From NCBI GenBank assembly GCA_910586705.1, contig CAJUJK010000009.1, forward strand, positions 77,228 to 141,227: 64,000 bases of DNA. The letters run 5' to 3'. Positions 46,991 to 57,093 of the stretch are shown here, piece after piece. Origin of the DNA: an uncultured Lachnospiraceae bacterium (lineage in GTDB: Bacteria > Bacillota > Clostridia > Lachnospirales > Lachnospiraceae). Below the pieces are notes generated by a model. That model was given only the letters and a program-made list of their open reading frames with translations. It was not told where the DNA came from and did not search any database. How positions within the stretch are numbered: position 1 is the stretch's first letter; every line of letters begins with the position of its first letter. Made by a program: the position numbers and the translations under genes.

Positions 46991-48037
46991 ATGAAAGAGA
47001 ATCCCTTAAGTTTTCAGTTAAAACTCAAGCCGGAAGATTTTCTGCCGGCTACGGAGGAAGAAAAACAGAGTCAGATCATCATGCGCGAGAGCGTGAGTTT
47101 CTGGAAGGACGGTATGCGCCGGCTTCGGAGAAATAAGGTGGCGATGGTCTCGCTGGTCGTGATTATTGTGGTGATGATTTTTTCCTTTATCGTTCCCGCT
47201 TTTTATCCTTACACCTATAAGGAGCAGATCAAGGGGGCGAACAGCCTTGCGCCCATGGAGTATTCAGCGGAGGAACAGGCGCGGATCGACGCGGGAGAGA
47301 AGGTGTTCCCCCATGTTTTCGGCACGGACAAGATGGGGCGTGATTACGCCATCCGTGTGATGATGGGAAGCCGCATTTCCCTGCTTGTGGGACTCGTCGC
47401 GACGTGTATTATCCTGATCATCGGTTCCGCTTACGGTTCCATCGCAGCGTTCTTCGGCGGCTGGGTGGATCTGGTGATGATGCGTATTGTGGATATCATT
47501 TATACGATTCCCGATATCCTTCTCATCGTTCTTTTGTCTATGTCTTTGAAGGCGCCGCTTAACAATCTGGCTACCAAGCCGGGTTTCCACTGGTTGTCGG
47601 TTGTGGGTGAGAATCTGATCAGTATCTTCGTGGTGTTTGCCCTGCTCTACTGGGTGGGCATGGCGAGAATGGTCAGAAGTCAGGTGCTCATGTTGAAAGA
47701 GAGTGAGTATGTCACGGCGGCGAGGGCTCTGGGCGTTGCAAACGGCAGGATCATCAAGAAGCATCTGCTGACCAACTGTATCGGTACCCTGATCGTGACG
47801 ACGACGTTACAGATTCCGTCCTCCATCTTTACGGAGAGCTTCTTAAGTTTCTTAGGTCTGGGCGTGGCGGTGCCGCTGCCCTCTCTGGGAAGTCTGGCAA
47901 GCGACGCGCTGAACGGCATCAATACTTACCCGTACCTGCTGTTTATCCCGGCGCTGCTGATCAGTCTGATTATCTTAAGCTTTAACCTGCTCGGCGACGG
48001 GCTCAGAGACGCCTTTGACCCGAAGCTGAAGAACTAG
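46991..48037 (+). CDS. oppC: Oligopeptide ABC transporter permease OppC
   Basis: 348 residues. The N-terminal cytoplasmic segment is followed by RLRRNKVAMVSLVVIIVV. HVFGTDKMGRDYAIRVMMGSR and the EAA loop YVTAARALGVANGRIIKKHL are typical of OppC/DppC, with six membrane helices in all. It pairs with OppB to form the membrane channel. 38 bases separate the two genes. Confidence 0.93.
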   Translation: MKENPLSFQLKLKPEDFLPATEEEKQSQIIMRESVSFWKDGMRRLRRNKVAMVSLVVIIVVMIFSFIVPAFYPYTYKEQIKGANSLAPMEYSAEEQARIDAGEKVFPHVFGTDKMGRDYAIRVMMGSRISLLVGLVATCIILIIGSAYGSIAAFFGGWVDLVMMRIVDIIYTIPDILLIVLLSMSLKAPLNNLATKPGFHWLSVVGENLISIFVVFALLYWVGMARMVRSQVLMLKESEYVTAARALGVANGRIIKKHLLTNCIGTLIVTTTLQIPSSIFTESFLSFLGLGVAVPLPSLGSLASDALNGINTYPYLLFIPALLISLIILSFNLLGDGLRDAFDPKLKN

Positions 48038-48053
48038 AAAGGAGGACGAGAGA

Positions 48054-49055
48054 ATGGGAGAATATCTGGTAGATGTCAAAAACGAACGGCTTTCTTTCTT
48101 TACACCCGCCGGGGAGGTTAAGGCGTTGAATGACGTTTCCATCCGTCTGAAGGAGGGAGAGGTGCTTGGAATCGTGGGAGAGAGCGGTTCCGGCAAGTCG
48201 GTGACGGCGTACAGCCTGATGGGGCTAACCGCCCACCCGGGGAAACTGCTCGGCGGTGAACTCCACTTCAACGGACATCAAGTGGAGCAGATGACCGAGA
48301 AGGAAATACGAAAATTCCGCGGAAATGAGATTTCCATTATTTTTCAGGACCCGATGACCAGTTTAAATCCGGTCTACACCATCGGCAACCAGATTACCGA
48401 GGTGATAAGACTGCACACGGACAAGACGAGGCAGCAGGCAAAGGAGCGCGCGAAGGAACTGCTGGAGCTGGTGGGCATCAACGAGCCGGAAAAGCGCTTA
48501 AAACAGTATCCCCACGAGCTTTCGGGCGGTATGCGGCAGCGTGTGATGATCGCCATCGCGCTTGCCTGTGAGCCGAAACTCCTGATTGCGGACGAGCCGA
48601 CCACGGCGCTGGACGTGACGATTCAGGCGCAGATTCTGGAGCTGATGATGGAACTGAAAGATAAGCTTGGCATGGCGATCATTATGATCACCCATGATCT
48701 GGGCGTGGTGGCGAGCATGTGCGAGCGCATCGCGGTCATGTATGCGGGCAGAATCATTGAGTACGGCACGACGGACGACATTTTCTATCATCCGAAGCAC
48801 GAGTACACGAAAGGACTGATCCGTTCCATTCCGAGACTGGACACAAAGGAACATGAGAGACTGGTTCCCATCGAGGGAACGCCTGTGGATATGCTGAATC
48901 CGCCTGCGGGATGTCCTTTCGCGCCCCGCTGCGACGCGGCGATGCAGATCTGTCTGCGCGAGATGCCGCCGGTCACCACATTTGGCGACGTGCATTATAC
49001 CCAGTGCTGGCTGAACCAGAAGGAAGAGATGGAGAAAGGAGCGTCCCATGAGTAA
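48054..49055 (+). CDS. oppD: Oligopeptide ABC transporter ATPase OppD
   Basis: Walker A GESGSGKSVTAYSLMGL, Q-loop FQDPMTSLNPVYTIGNQ, signature LSGGMRQRVMIAIAL, Walker B LLIADEPTTALD, and H-loop MITHDLGVVA. The C-terminal oligopeptide domain has CPFAPRCDAAMQIC, whose cysteines hold the iron-sulfur or metal site of OppD-type subunits. AAAGGAGG precedes ATG 48054. The stop overlaps the start of oppF. Confidence 0.95.
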   Translation: MGEYLVDVKNERLSFFTPAGEVKALNDVSIRLKEGEVLGIVGESGSGKSVTAYSLMGLTAHPGKLLGGELHFNGHQVEQMTEKEIRKFRGNEISIIFQDPMTSLNPVYTIGNQITEVIRLHTDKTRQQAKERAKELLELVGINEPEKRLKQYPHELSGGMRQRVMIAIALACEPKLLIADEPTTALDVTIQAQILELMMELKDKLGMAIIMITHDLGVVASMCERIAVMYAGRIIEYGTTDDIFYHPKHEYTKGLIRSIPRLDTKEHERLVPIEGTPVDMLNPPAGCPFAPRCDAAMQICLREMPPVTTFGDVHYTQCWLNQKEEMEKGASHE

Positions 49056-50037
49056 GCATTTGATTGAGGTGGAGCATCTGCGCCAGTATTTTCCGGCGGG
49101 AGGCTTCGGAAAAAATAAGAAATTTGTCAGGGCGGTGGACGACGTCTCCTTCTATGTGGATAAGGGGGAAACGCTCGGGTTAGTCGGTGAGTCCGGCTGC
49201 GGCAAGACCACCACGGGGCGCACCATGCTTCGGCTCTACGAGCCCACGGGCGGGAAATTCACCTTTGACGGCGACGTGATTTTCGACGTGGAGAATAAGC
49301 AGTACGCGAATATGCTTCCCTACAGGAAGCGGATGCAGATCGTGTTTCAGGATCCTTATGCAAGTCTTGATCCCCGTATGACGGTGGGCGACATCGTGGG
49401 GGAGGCGATTGACGTGCACAAGCTGGCCCAGAGCAAGCAGGATCGCTACGACCAGATCATACACATTCTGGAGCGGGTGGGCTTAAATTCCGAACACGCG
49501 AACCGTTATCCTCATGAGTTTTCCGGCGGACAGAGACAGCGTGTGGGCATTGCCAGGGCGCTGGCGGTGCATCCCGAATTTATCGTCTGCGACGAGCCGA
49601 TCTCGGCGCTGGATGTGTCGATTCAGGCGCAGGTCATCAATATGTTTGAGGATCTGCAGGAGCAGATGGGACTAACTTATCTGTTTATCGCCCACGACCT
49701 GTCGGCGGTGAAACACATTTCCAACCGCATCGGCGTGATGTATCTGGGCAGGATGGTGGAGCTGACGGACAGCTACACGCTGGTGGACCGCCCCCTGCAT
49801 CCCTACACGAAGAGCCTGATCTCGGCAATCCCCGTTGCGGACCCGAAACAGGCGAGGGAAAGCCAGCGCATCGTGCTGGAGGGAGACGTGCCGAGTCCTT
49901 TGAATCCCCCCTCGGGTTGTACCTTCCGCACCCGCTGTCCCTATGCGGATGAGAGGTGCGCCGCGGAGGTGCCGGAGTGGAGAGAAGTGGAAAACGGGCA
50001 TTTTTGCGCCTGTCACCATATTGACAAGTGCAATTAA
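49048..50037 (+). CDS. oppF: Oligopeptide ABC transporter ATPase OppF
   Basis: Walker A GESGCGKTTTGRTMLRL, Q-loop FQDPYASLDPRMTVGD, signature FSGGQRQRVGIARAL, Walker B FIVCDEPISALDVS, and C-terminal CTFRTRCPYADERC. The second ATPase of the transporter. It starts 8 bases inside oppD, so the two are translationally coupled and made in equal amounts. Confidence 0.95.
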   Translation: MSKHLIEVEHLRQYFPAGGFGKNKKFVRAVDDVSFYVDKGETLGLVGESGCGKTTTGRTMLRLYEPTGGKFTFDGDVIFDVENKQYANMLPYRKRMQIVFQDPYASLDPRMTVGDIVGEAIDVHKLAQSKQDRYDQIIHILERVGLNSEHANRYPHEFSGGQRQRVGIARALAVHPEFIVCDEPISALDVSIQAQVINMFEDLQEQMGLTYLFIAHDLSAVKHISNRIGVMYLGRMVELTDSYTLVDRPLHPYTKSLISAIPVADPKQARESQRIVLEGDVPSPLNPPSGCTFRTRCPYADERCAAEVPEWREVENGHFCACHHIDKCN

Positions 50038-50093
50038 ATGTGATAAACATGTTAGATGGAAAAGTAAATCAATTTAGAAGAGGAGGAACGATT

Positions 50094-51812
50094 ATGAAAA
50101 AGAAAGTAATCGCGCTGATGTTGGCGGCGGCTATGGTTGTCGGTGTGACGGCCTGCGGCGGCAGTTCTACGGAACCGGCTCCGACGCCCGGGATCGACGA
50201 TGCGTCAGAAACCACAGAGGGGGGGGAGGCTCCCGCAGATGATACTGGTGCTGACAGTACTGCACCCGCAGCTTCCGGCGAAGGGAAGGTTCTGTCCGTA
50301 CAGATCGGCCCCAACCCCGAGACCATCGACCCGGCGTTAAACAGTGCAGTGGATGGCGGTAACATGATTTTACATGCTTTTGAGTGCCTTTTGACGGTAG
50401 ATCAGGACGGCAAGCTGGCTCCCGGCCAGGCTGAGACATGGGAGACTTCCGAGGACGGTCTGACATGGACCTTCCATTTAAGGGACGGTCTGAAGTGGTC
50501 TGACGGCTCTGCCCTCACGGCAAACGATTTCGTATACAGCTGGCGCAGAGTCTGCGATCCTATGGTAGCGGCTCCTTATGCGGAGACTGTTCTCGGCATG
50601 GTAGAGGGCTATGCAGATGCCATCGGCGGCAATCTGGAAGCGCTCGGCGTGGAAGCGCCCGATGATAAAACCCTTGTGGTGCATCTCTCCCAGCCCTGCT
50701 CCTACTTCGGCTCTCTGGCAGCTTTCGCTACCTTAAGCCCGGTACAGCAGGCAACCATCGACGCCAACGGCGACGGCTGGGCAGTAGCGGCTGACACTTA
50801 TATCACGAACGGCTGTTTCTATATTTCCGATTGGGTGCCCGGCTCCTATATCATGTTCACAAAGAACCCGAACTACTGGAATGCGGATGCGATCAAGCTG
50901 GATGCGATCAAGTTCAATCTGATCGAGGATCCCAACGCTTCCTACAGCGCATACCAGACCGGCGAAGTGCTCTTCATCAAGGACGTGCCCACAGAGGAGA
51001 TCCCTTCCCTGGAAGGCAACGCGGAGTTCCATGTGGAGCCGATTATCGGTACCTACTATCTGAGCTTAAATACCCAGAGAGAGCCCTTCAACGATCCCAA
51101 GGTGCGTAAGGCGTTAAGTCTTGCCATCGACCGTGAGTATGTGGCTGGTACGCTGATGCAGGGAACTTACTCTGCAGCAAGCAACTTTATGGGTCCCGGC
51201 TGGATTGATACAGACGGCAGCCAGTTCATTGACAACGCAAACGGCGGCAAGCCTTATATCGACACGGCAAACCACGAGGCAAACGTGGAGGAGGCGAAGC
51301 AGCTTCTGGCGGACGCAGGTTACCCGGACGGCGCAGGCTTCCCTGCCATCACTTATTCCACCAACGATGCAGGCTACCATAAAGTAGTGGCTGAGTATTT
51401 ACAGCAGGCATGGGCGGAGATCGGCGTTGAGCTTCAGGTAGATATCGTTGAGTGGGCAAGCTTCACTCCCATGAGACGTAACGGCGACTACGATGCTTCC
51501 CGTAACGGCTGGGTAGGCGATTACAGCGATCCTTCCAACATGCTGGATCTGCTCTACTCCAGTAACGGTAACAACGACGGTAAGTTCAACAATGCAGAGT
51601 ACGATGCGGCTATGGATACTTCCAGAACCACACTGGACGCTGCAGAGCGTTCCGCAGCCCTTCACAAGGCAGAGGACATCATTATGAACGAGGCTGGCTG
51701 TGTTCCTGTTGCTTACTACAATGACTTCTGGTTACAGAGCAGCAAGATCCAGAATATGTGGCATTCCGCATACGGCTACTGGTACTTCATGTACGCTGAC
51801 ATTGCTGAATAA
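50094..51812 (+). CDS. oppA: Oligopeptide-binding lipoprotein OppA
   Basis: A lipoprotein signal (MKKKVIALMLAAAMVVGVTAC) with lipobox Cys21, an acidic Ser/Thr/Pro linker, then an SBP_bac_5 domain: LSVQIGPNPETIDPALNSAV, TFHLRDGLKWSDGSALTAND, and YWNADAIKLDAIKFN. 572 residues. It captures peptides outside the membrane and hands them to OppBC. AGGAGG 7 bases before ATG 50094 overrides the longer open frame. The gene is last in the operon rather than first. A run of eight G (50219-50226) lies in the linker. Confidence 0.93.
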   Translation: MKKKVIALMLAAAMVVGVTACGGSSTEPAPTPGIDDASETTEGGEAPADDTGADSTAPAASGEGKVLSVQIGPNPETIDPALNSAVDGGNMILHAFECLLTVDQDGKLAPGQAETWETSEDGLTWTFHLRDGLKWSDGSALTANDFVYSWRRVCDPMVAAPYAETVLGMVEGYADAIGGNLEALGVEAPDDKTLVVHLSQPCSYFGSLAAFATLSPVQQATIDANGDGWAVAADTYITNGCFYISDWVPGSYIMFTKNPNYWNADAIKLDAIKFNLIEDPNASYSAYQTGEVLFIKDVPTEEIPSLEGNAEFHVEPIIGTYYLSLNTQREPFNDPKVRKALSLAIDREYVAGTLMQGTYSAASNFMGPGWIDTDGSQFIDNANGGKPYIDTANHEANVEEAKQLLADAGYPDGAGFPAITYSTNDAGYHKVVAEYLQQAWAEIGVELQVDIVEWASFTPMRRNGDYDASRNGWVGDYSDPSNMLDLLYSSNGNNDGKFNNAEYDAAMDTSRTTLDAAERSAALHKAEDIIMNEAGCVPVAYYNDFWLQSSKIQNMWHSAYGYWYFMYADIAE

Positions 51813-51827
51813 AAAATAAGATAAAAG

Positions 51828-51868
51828 GCGTAAGGCTTCTGTGTATTTGAGAGGTCTTACGCTTTTTT
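51828..51868 (+). terminator. Terminator after oppA
   Basis: GCGTAAG (51828-51834) pairs with CTTACGC (51856-51862), followed by six T. The apical part can extend the stem with mismatches. Confidence 0.8.
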
Positions 51869-51961
51869 GACAGGTATTTGCCGAAAGCAAAGAGTAAATT
51901 ACAGCTTGATTTTAGCGTGCTCACGTGGTATTCTATTACAGGAAAATAAAATAAGAGAAAA

Positions 51962-52112
51962 GTTCTTCGGGGCAGGGTGCAATTCCCTACCGGCGGTGAC
52001 AGTCCGCGACCCGTTATCATTCAAGCGTTTACCCGCGCGGTGATGAAATGGCTGATCTGGTGAAATTCCGGAACCGACAGTATAGTCTGGATGAGAGAAG
52101 ACGGATAAAGTG
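51962..52112 (+). promoter_or_regulatory. FMN riboswitch (RFN element)
   Basis: The conserved RFN core is readable in order: TTCTTCGGGGCAGGGTG at the 5' side, ATTCCCTACCGGCGGTGAC, AGTCCGCGACCC, a variable arm, then TGGTGAAATTCCGGAACCGAC and GTCTGGATGAGAGAAG at the 3' side. It binds FMN and represses the downstream riboflavin transporter gene when FMN is plentiful. Confidence 0.95.
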
Positions 52113-52188
52113 ACAGAAATGTCATATTTATCGGGCAAGAGCCTGTGCCGCTGGCACAGTGCGGAGACTGCTCAGTGTGTATGATATA

Positions 52189-52216
52189 CCCCCGGAGTTT
52201 CGACTTCGGGGGTTTC
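52189..52216 (+). terminator. Riboswitch-controlled terminator
   Basis: CCCCCGGAG (52189-52197) pairs with CTTCGGGGG (52204-52212), one G-U pair, followed by TTTC. It lies between the aptamer and ribU, about 40 bases before the ribosome site, so it is the likely expression platform. A second hairpin lies between aptamer and terminator. Confidence 0.75.
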
Positions 52217-52271
52217 TGCGCGCATAAGCAGAGTCAGAAGAACTTTCCCCTAAAAAAGGAGGAAAAGAAAA

Positions 52272-53051
52272 ATGGGTAACGGATTATTACAGAGTATTGC
52301 GGACAACGTGATTTTTGTCCTTGTCTGCGTAGGTGTGGCGGCGGCGCTGTTTTTCATCGCCTACGGCACGGAAAAGACGATGCAGAAGAAAAACGGTGTG
52401 ACAGAGCGCATCCTCACCACCAGAAAGATCACCATGATCGGGCTGTTCTCGGCACTGGCGGTGATCTTACATATGATGGATTTCCCGGTTCCGTTTCTGG
52501 CGCCTGGATTCTATCAGCTGGATTTCTCCGAGATTCCCGCGCTGGTGGGAGCTTTTGCTTTCGGTCCCGTGGCAGGCGTGATGATCGAGTTTTGCAAGAT
52601 TCTCTTAAAGCTTGTGATCAAGGGAACGAGCACAGCCTTTGTGGGTGATCTGGCGAATTTCGTGATCGGCTGCAGCCTTGTTCTGCCCGCATCGATTCTG
52701 TACATGTTTAAGAAAACCAAGAAGAGAGCCATAGCAGCGTGTGTGGCTGGGTCAGTGATTATGACAGTGTTCGGGTCGGCGTTCAACGGCGTTTACCTGC
52801 TCCCTGCCTTCTCCAGGTTGTTCGGGATGCCGCTGGAGGCAATCATCGCGGCAGGCGCGGAGATCAACGGCAACATTCATAACGTAACGAGCTTCGTGAT
52901 CTTTGCGGTGGCGCCTCTGAATATCGTAAAGAGTGCGGCGGCATCGGGCGTTACCATGCTGATCTACAAACCTTTAAGCCCAATTTTGAAAAATGCCAGT
53001 CCTGTCATGGAGAGACGGGCGGGAGAGGTTTCCAATTCGGGAAATGCGTGA
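52272..53051 (+). CDS. ribU: Riboflavin ECF transporter S component RibU
   Basis: 259 residues with a long first helix, then LTTRKITMIGLFSALAVIL and FLAPGFYQLDFSEIPALVGA, the conserved RibU stretch, and about six membrane helices in total. KGTSTAFVGDLANFVIGC and FNGVYLLPAF also fit. The S component binds riboflavin and works with a shared ECF ATPase module encoded elsewhere. The FMN riboswitch immediately upstream confirms the substrate. AAGGAGG precedes ATG 52272. Confidence 0.95.
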   Translation: MGNGLLQSIADNVIFVLVCVGVAAALFFIAYGTEKTMQKKNGVTERILTTRKITMIGLFSALAVILHMMDFPVPFLAPGFYQLDFSEIPALVGAFAFGPVAGVMIEFCKILLKLVIKGTSTAFVGDLANFVIGCSLVLPASILYMFKKTKKRAIAACVAGSVIMTVFGSAFNGVYLLPAFSRLFGMPLEAIIAAGAEINGNIHNVTSFVIFAVAPLNIVKSAAASGVTMLIYKPLSPILKNASPVMERRAGEVSNSGNA

Positions 53052-53092
53052 TGTATCAATGGTGAAAAGGGGTTAACATACTATTCGAGAGA

Positions 53093-53134
53093 GAAAATAC
53101 TACTTTTCTGCGGGAAAGTAGTATTTTCTTTTTT
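53093..53134 (+). terminator. Terminator after ribU
   Basis: GAAAATACTACTTT (53093-53106) pairs with AAAGTAGTATTTTC (53115-53128), a stem of about fourteen pairs, followed by six T. Confidence 0.88.
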
Positions 53135-53161
53135 GTAAGGTTCCTGTAAGATTTTTGTAAG
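53134..53161 (+). promoter_or_regulatory. Three TGTAAG direct repeats at 11-base spacing
   Basis: TGTAAG occurs at 53134, 53145 and 53156, exactly one helical turn apart. A -10-like TAAAAT follows at 53172-53177, with no -35 hexamer at the expected place. This is the layout of a promoter activated by an OmpR/PhoB-family response regulator. It precedes the ABC exporter operon. Confidence 0.65.
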
Positions 53162-53224
53162 ATTTATAGTCTAAAATAGTGTAAGAAGATGGCAGGGGCG
53201 CGGCGCGATAAATTGGCAGAGAAT

Positions 53225-53263
53225 TTTAAGAATGATTTAAGATTTTGCTGTGCTTCTTTTAAG
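53225..53263 (+). promoter_or_regulatory. Second phased repeat set, TTTAAG
   Basis: TTTAAG at 53225, 53236 and 53258 (spacings 11 and 22) continues the same helical phasing in the leader, in the 340-base gene-free gap before the exporter. It could be a second regulator site or part of the same one. Confidence 0.45.
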
Positions 53264-53391
53264 AAAGCGATGCTAAGATAAAAAATGTGAAAAAAGTGAA
53301 TCAAAAGGCAGCTCTGTTTCGTTATAACATAGAGAAACTTGTACAGCTTAGCATATACATAATAAGGAAGGAAAGAAAGGAACGTAGTATC

Positions 53392-54093
53392 ATGGGGACA
53401 TTGGTGGAAATCCGGGATATCTGCAAGGTCTACAATCCCGGGGAAAATGAAGTGAAGGCGCTGGACCATGTGAGTCTGACCATCGGGGAAGGAGAGTTCG
53501 TGGCGATTATCGGGCATTCAGGCTCGGGAAAGTCCACGCTGATGAACATGCTCGGCTGTCTCGACGTGCCCACCAGCGGCAGTTATTTTCTGCACGGGCA
53601 TGATGTGGGCAGCATGTCGGACGACGAGCTTTCGGATATCCGCAATCAGGAGATCGGCTTTGTCTTTCAGGGGTTTAACCTGATTCCCAGTCTGACAGCG
53701 GTGGAAAATGTGGAGCTGCCGCTGATTTACCGGGGCGTCGGAAAGAAAGAGCGGCTGGAGCTGTCGGAGAAGGCGCTCGACAAGGTGGGACTGGCAAAAC
53801 GAAAGACCCACAAGCCGTCCGAGATGTCCGGCGGACAGCAGCAGAGAGTGGCGATTGCCAGAGCGATCGCGCAGGCGCCGCCCATCATTCTGGCGGACGA
53901 GCCGACGGGAAATCTGGATTCCGGATCCACCAGGGAGATCATGGATATCCTGCGGGGACTGCACGAGGAGGGCAGGACGGTGATCCTGATCACCCATGAC
54001 GACGAGATTGCGGCACGTGCCAAACGTGTCATAAAAATTATGGACGGAAAAATAGAGGAGGATTATGAAAATGTTTCGGAAGGCGAAGAATAA
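53392..54093 (+). CDS. MacB/LolD-type ABC transporter ATPase
   Basis: 233 residues: Walker A GHSGSGKSTLMNMLGCLDVP, Q-loop FQGFNLIPSLTAVENVELPL, signature MSGGQQQRVAIARAIAQAPP, Walker B IILADEPTGNLDS and VILITHDDEIA. This is the ATPase of an export or mechanotransmission transporter of the MacB class. ATG 53392 begins the conserved domain; an in-frame GTG at 53287 would add 35 unconserved residues. The 3' end overlaps the adaptor gene. The phased repeats upstream suggest induction by a two-component system, for example on cell-envelope stress. Confidence 0.93.
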   Translation: MGTLVEIRDICKVYNPGENEVKALDHVSLTIGEGEFVAIIGHSGSGKSTLMNMLGCLDVPTSGSYFLHGHDVGSMSDDELSDIRNQEIGFVFQGFNLIPSLTAVENVELPLIYRGVGKKERLELSEKALDKVGLAKRKTHKPSEMSGGQQQRVAIARAIAQAPPIILADEPTGNLDSGSTREIMDILRGLHEEGRTVILITHDDEIAARAKRVIKIMDGKIEEDYENVSEGEE

Positions 54094-55672
54094 GGCGGAA
54101 AATGCGGTGGAAAACACAGATGTGACGCCGAAAAAAGAAAAGGTTCCCATGGATAAAGAAAAGAAGAAAAAGATACGCCGAAGGGTGATTGCGGGCGTAT
54201 TGGCGGCTCTCGTGGTGGCTTTTTTCGTGAGAAATTCCATGATGGCAAAGAATGCGGCGCCGATGGTGACCACCGTTGCGGTCACCACGGGGGATGTGGA
54301 GCAGATCCTGAGCACCGGCGGCACGGTGAAGAGCGACGAGAAGAGGACTTACTTCGCGCCACTGTCCGTGGAGGTGGGCGAAGTGATGGTGAGCACCGGC
54401 GATACGGTGAAAAAGGGCGATGTGATGCTCACCTTTGACGAGAAAGCGTTGTCTGATGAAAAGCAGGCGGCGGAGTATAAGATGGCATCCAACGAGGGCG
54501 GCTATGAGAGCTCCGTGCACAAAAATAACGAGTATGTGGCGGATCTGTCCGAGGCGAACCGCAATCTTCCCGTATTGGAACAGCAGATCGCGGATAACGA
54601 AAAGCTGTTGGATGAGCTGAACAAAAAGATTGAGGAGAAGAAGGCGGGATGGAATTATAACGGAACAAATTTGAATGTCTCCGTCATGGAGTGGCAGAGC
54701 ATCATTGCGCAGGATGAGGAGGCGCTGGCGGACATCAGTGAGAAAGAGGCGAGAGGCGAGCTGAGCGATTTCAGCGAAGACGAGATCAAAGAGATGCGAA
54801 ATGAAGCGGAGATCAAGCTCGCGAACGACAGGGAGATTCTTCTGAACCTCCAGATACAGACGCAGTACAACGGCTATGAAGAAGTGAACAATAAGGAAGT
54901 CAGGGATCTGCAGCGGCAGGCGAAGGACGTGGAAGAACTGATCGCTTCCTACAAGGAATACCAGTCGGAGATGAAGTCCCAGAAAGCATCCTCGGAGTCC
55001 GGGGTTCTGGATGCGGGCGGCAAGGCGAAGCTGGAGGCGGACACGGCGCTTGAGACGCTGACCAATCAGGAGAAACTGGACGCCATCGCCGAGGTGGAGA
55101 ACGGGCTGAAAGCCGATTTCGGCGGCGTGGTCACGGAACTCGAGGCGATAGCGGGACAGCCGCCCACGGAGAGCGGGAAGCTGGTGACCATCGAGAGCAC
55201 GGAGAAAGTGTATGTGAGACTCAGTGTTTCCAAATATGACCTGGAAAAGATTGCCGTGGGACAGAAAGCGGATGTCGATATCGCCGGAAAGACATATGAG
55301 GGTACGGTGAGCAAAATCGACGGCATGGCGACCCAGAATAACAGCGGCGCGATGGTAGTCGGCGTGGACGTCAACATCGACAACCCGGATGAAAACATTT
55401 TCCTCGGCGTGGAAGCTAAGGTTTATGTCCATATGGCGAAAGCCGAGGGTGTGGTTACGGTGCCCATTGAGGTGATCAACAGCGACCGTGACGGCGATTT
55501 CGTGTACGTGGAAGAGAACGGCGTGGTGACGAAGAGGCGCATTACCACGGGTATCGCATCCGACAGTGTCAGCGAGGTGAAGGAGGGACTCTCGGAGGGT
55601 GAAAACGTAGTCATGGCGAACGGCATGGAGTTTGAAGACGGCACGGCGGTGACGGCTATGCCGATGCCTTAG
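54071..55672 (+). CDS. MacA/HlyD-type membrane fusion protein
   Basis: 533 residues. A basic cytoplasmic start, one membrane helix (VIAGVLAALVVAFFV, about residues 44-58), then the adaptor part: TTGDVEQILSTGGTVKSDE (barrel-sandwich half), a long charged coiled-coil (about 125-330), then GVVTELEAIAGQPPTESGKL and YVRLSVSKYDLEKIAVGQ. It links the ATPase/permease to substrate at the outer face. ATG 54071 has GAGGAGG 9 bases upstream; ATG 54065 is too close. The coiled coil is longer than in many Gram-positive adaptors. Confidence 0.88.
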   Translation: MFRKAKNKAENAVENTDVTPKKEKVPMDKEKKKKIRRRVIAGVLAALVVAFFVRNSMMAKNAAPMVTTVAVTTGDVEQILSTGGTVKSDEKRTYFAPLSVEVGEVMVSTGDTVKKGDVMLTFDEKALSDEKQAAEYKMASNEGGYESSVHKNNEYVADLSEANRNLPVLEQQIADNEKLLDELNKKIEEKKAGWNYNGTNLNVSVMEWQSIIAQDEEALADISEKEARGELSDFSEDEIKEMRNEAEIKLANDREILLNLQIQTQYNGYEEVNNKEVRDLQRQAKDVEELIASYKEYQSEMKSQKASSESGVLDAGGKAKLEADTALETLTNQEKLDAIAEVENGLKADFGGVVTELEAIAGQPPTESGKLVTIESTEKVYVRLSVSKYDLEKIAVGQKADVDIAGKTYEGTVSKIDGMATQNNSGAMVVGVDVNIDNPDENIFLGVEAKVYVHMAKAEGVVTVPIEVINSDRDGDFVYVEENGVVTKRRITTGIASDSVSEVKEGLSEGENVVMANGMEFEDGTAVTAMPMP

Positions 55673-55816
55673 TGCAAAAAGAACTGCGAAAGACGTCCCG
55701 CCATGGGACGGAGACGCAAAGTCAGAAAAGATGGCTTGAAAGTTCTATGCTTTGCGCGAGATAATGCCGGAAAACGGTATTCTTCGAGTGACAGAAAATA
55801 AAGGATAGGGGACAAA
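55673..55816 (+). other. Structured 144-base gap between adaptor and permease genes
   Basis: CGTCCC and GGGACG form a six-pair hairpin around 55,694-55,710, flanked by GCGAAAGA and GAGACGCAAAGTC. GACGCAAAG is the same core as in the P1-P2 part of c-di-GMP-I (GEMM) riboswitches. A second hairpin (ATGCCG/CGGTAT) lies near 55,764-55,780. The rest of a GEMM aptamer is not convincing, so I call only a structured leader. Confidence 0.35.
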
Positions 55817-57043
<1,227 letters not shown>

Positions 57044-57055
57044 AGTGAAAAGAAC

Positions 57056-57083
57056 TTGCACTTTCAGAGAATTTTAGTATAAT
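57056..57083 (+). promoter_or_regulatory. Promoter very close to the YcxB-like start
   Basis: TTGCAC (57056-57061), 16 bases, consensus TATAAT (57078-57083). Transcription would start about 57,090, only three or four bases before ATG 57094. Confidence 0.7.
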
Positions 57084-57093
57084 AGATTTCAGT

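Noticed and set aside
55681..55800. A confident c-di-GMP riboswitch
   Set aside because: Only the GACGCAAAG core and one hairpin match; the P3 part and tetraloop receptor are not convincing, so it is listed only as a candidate.
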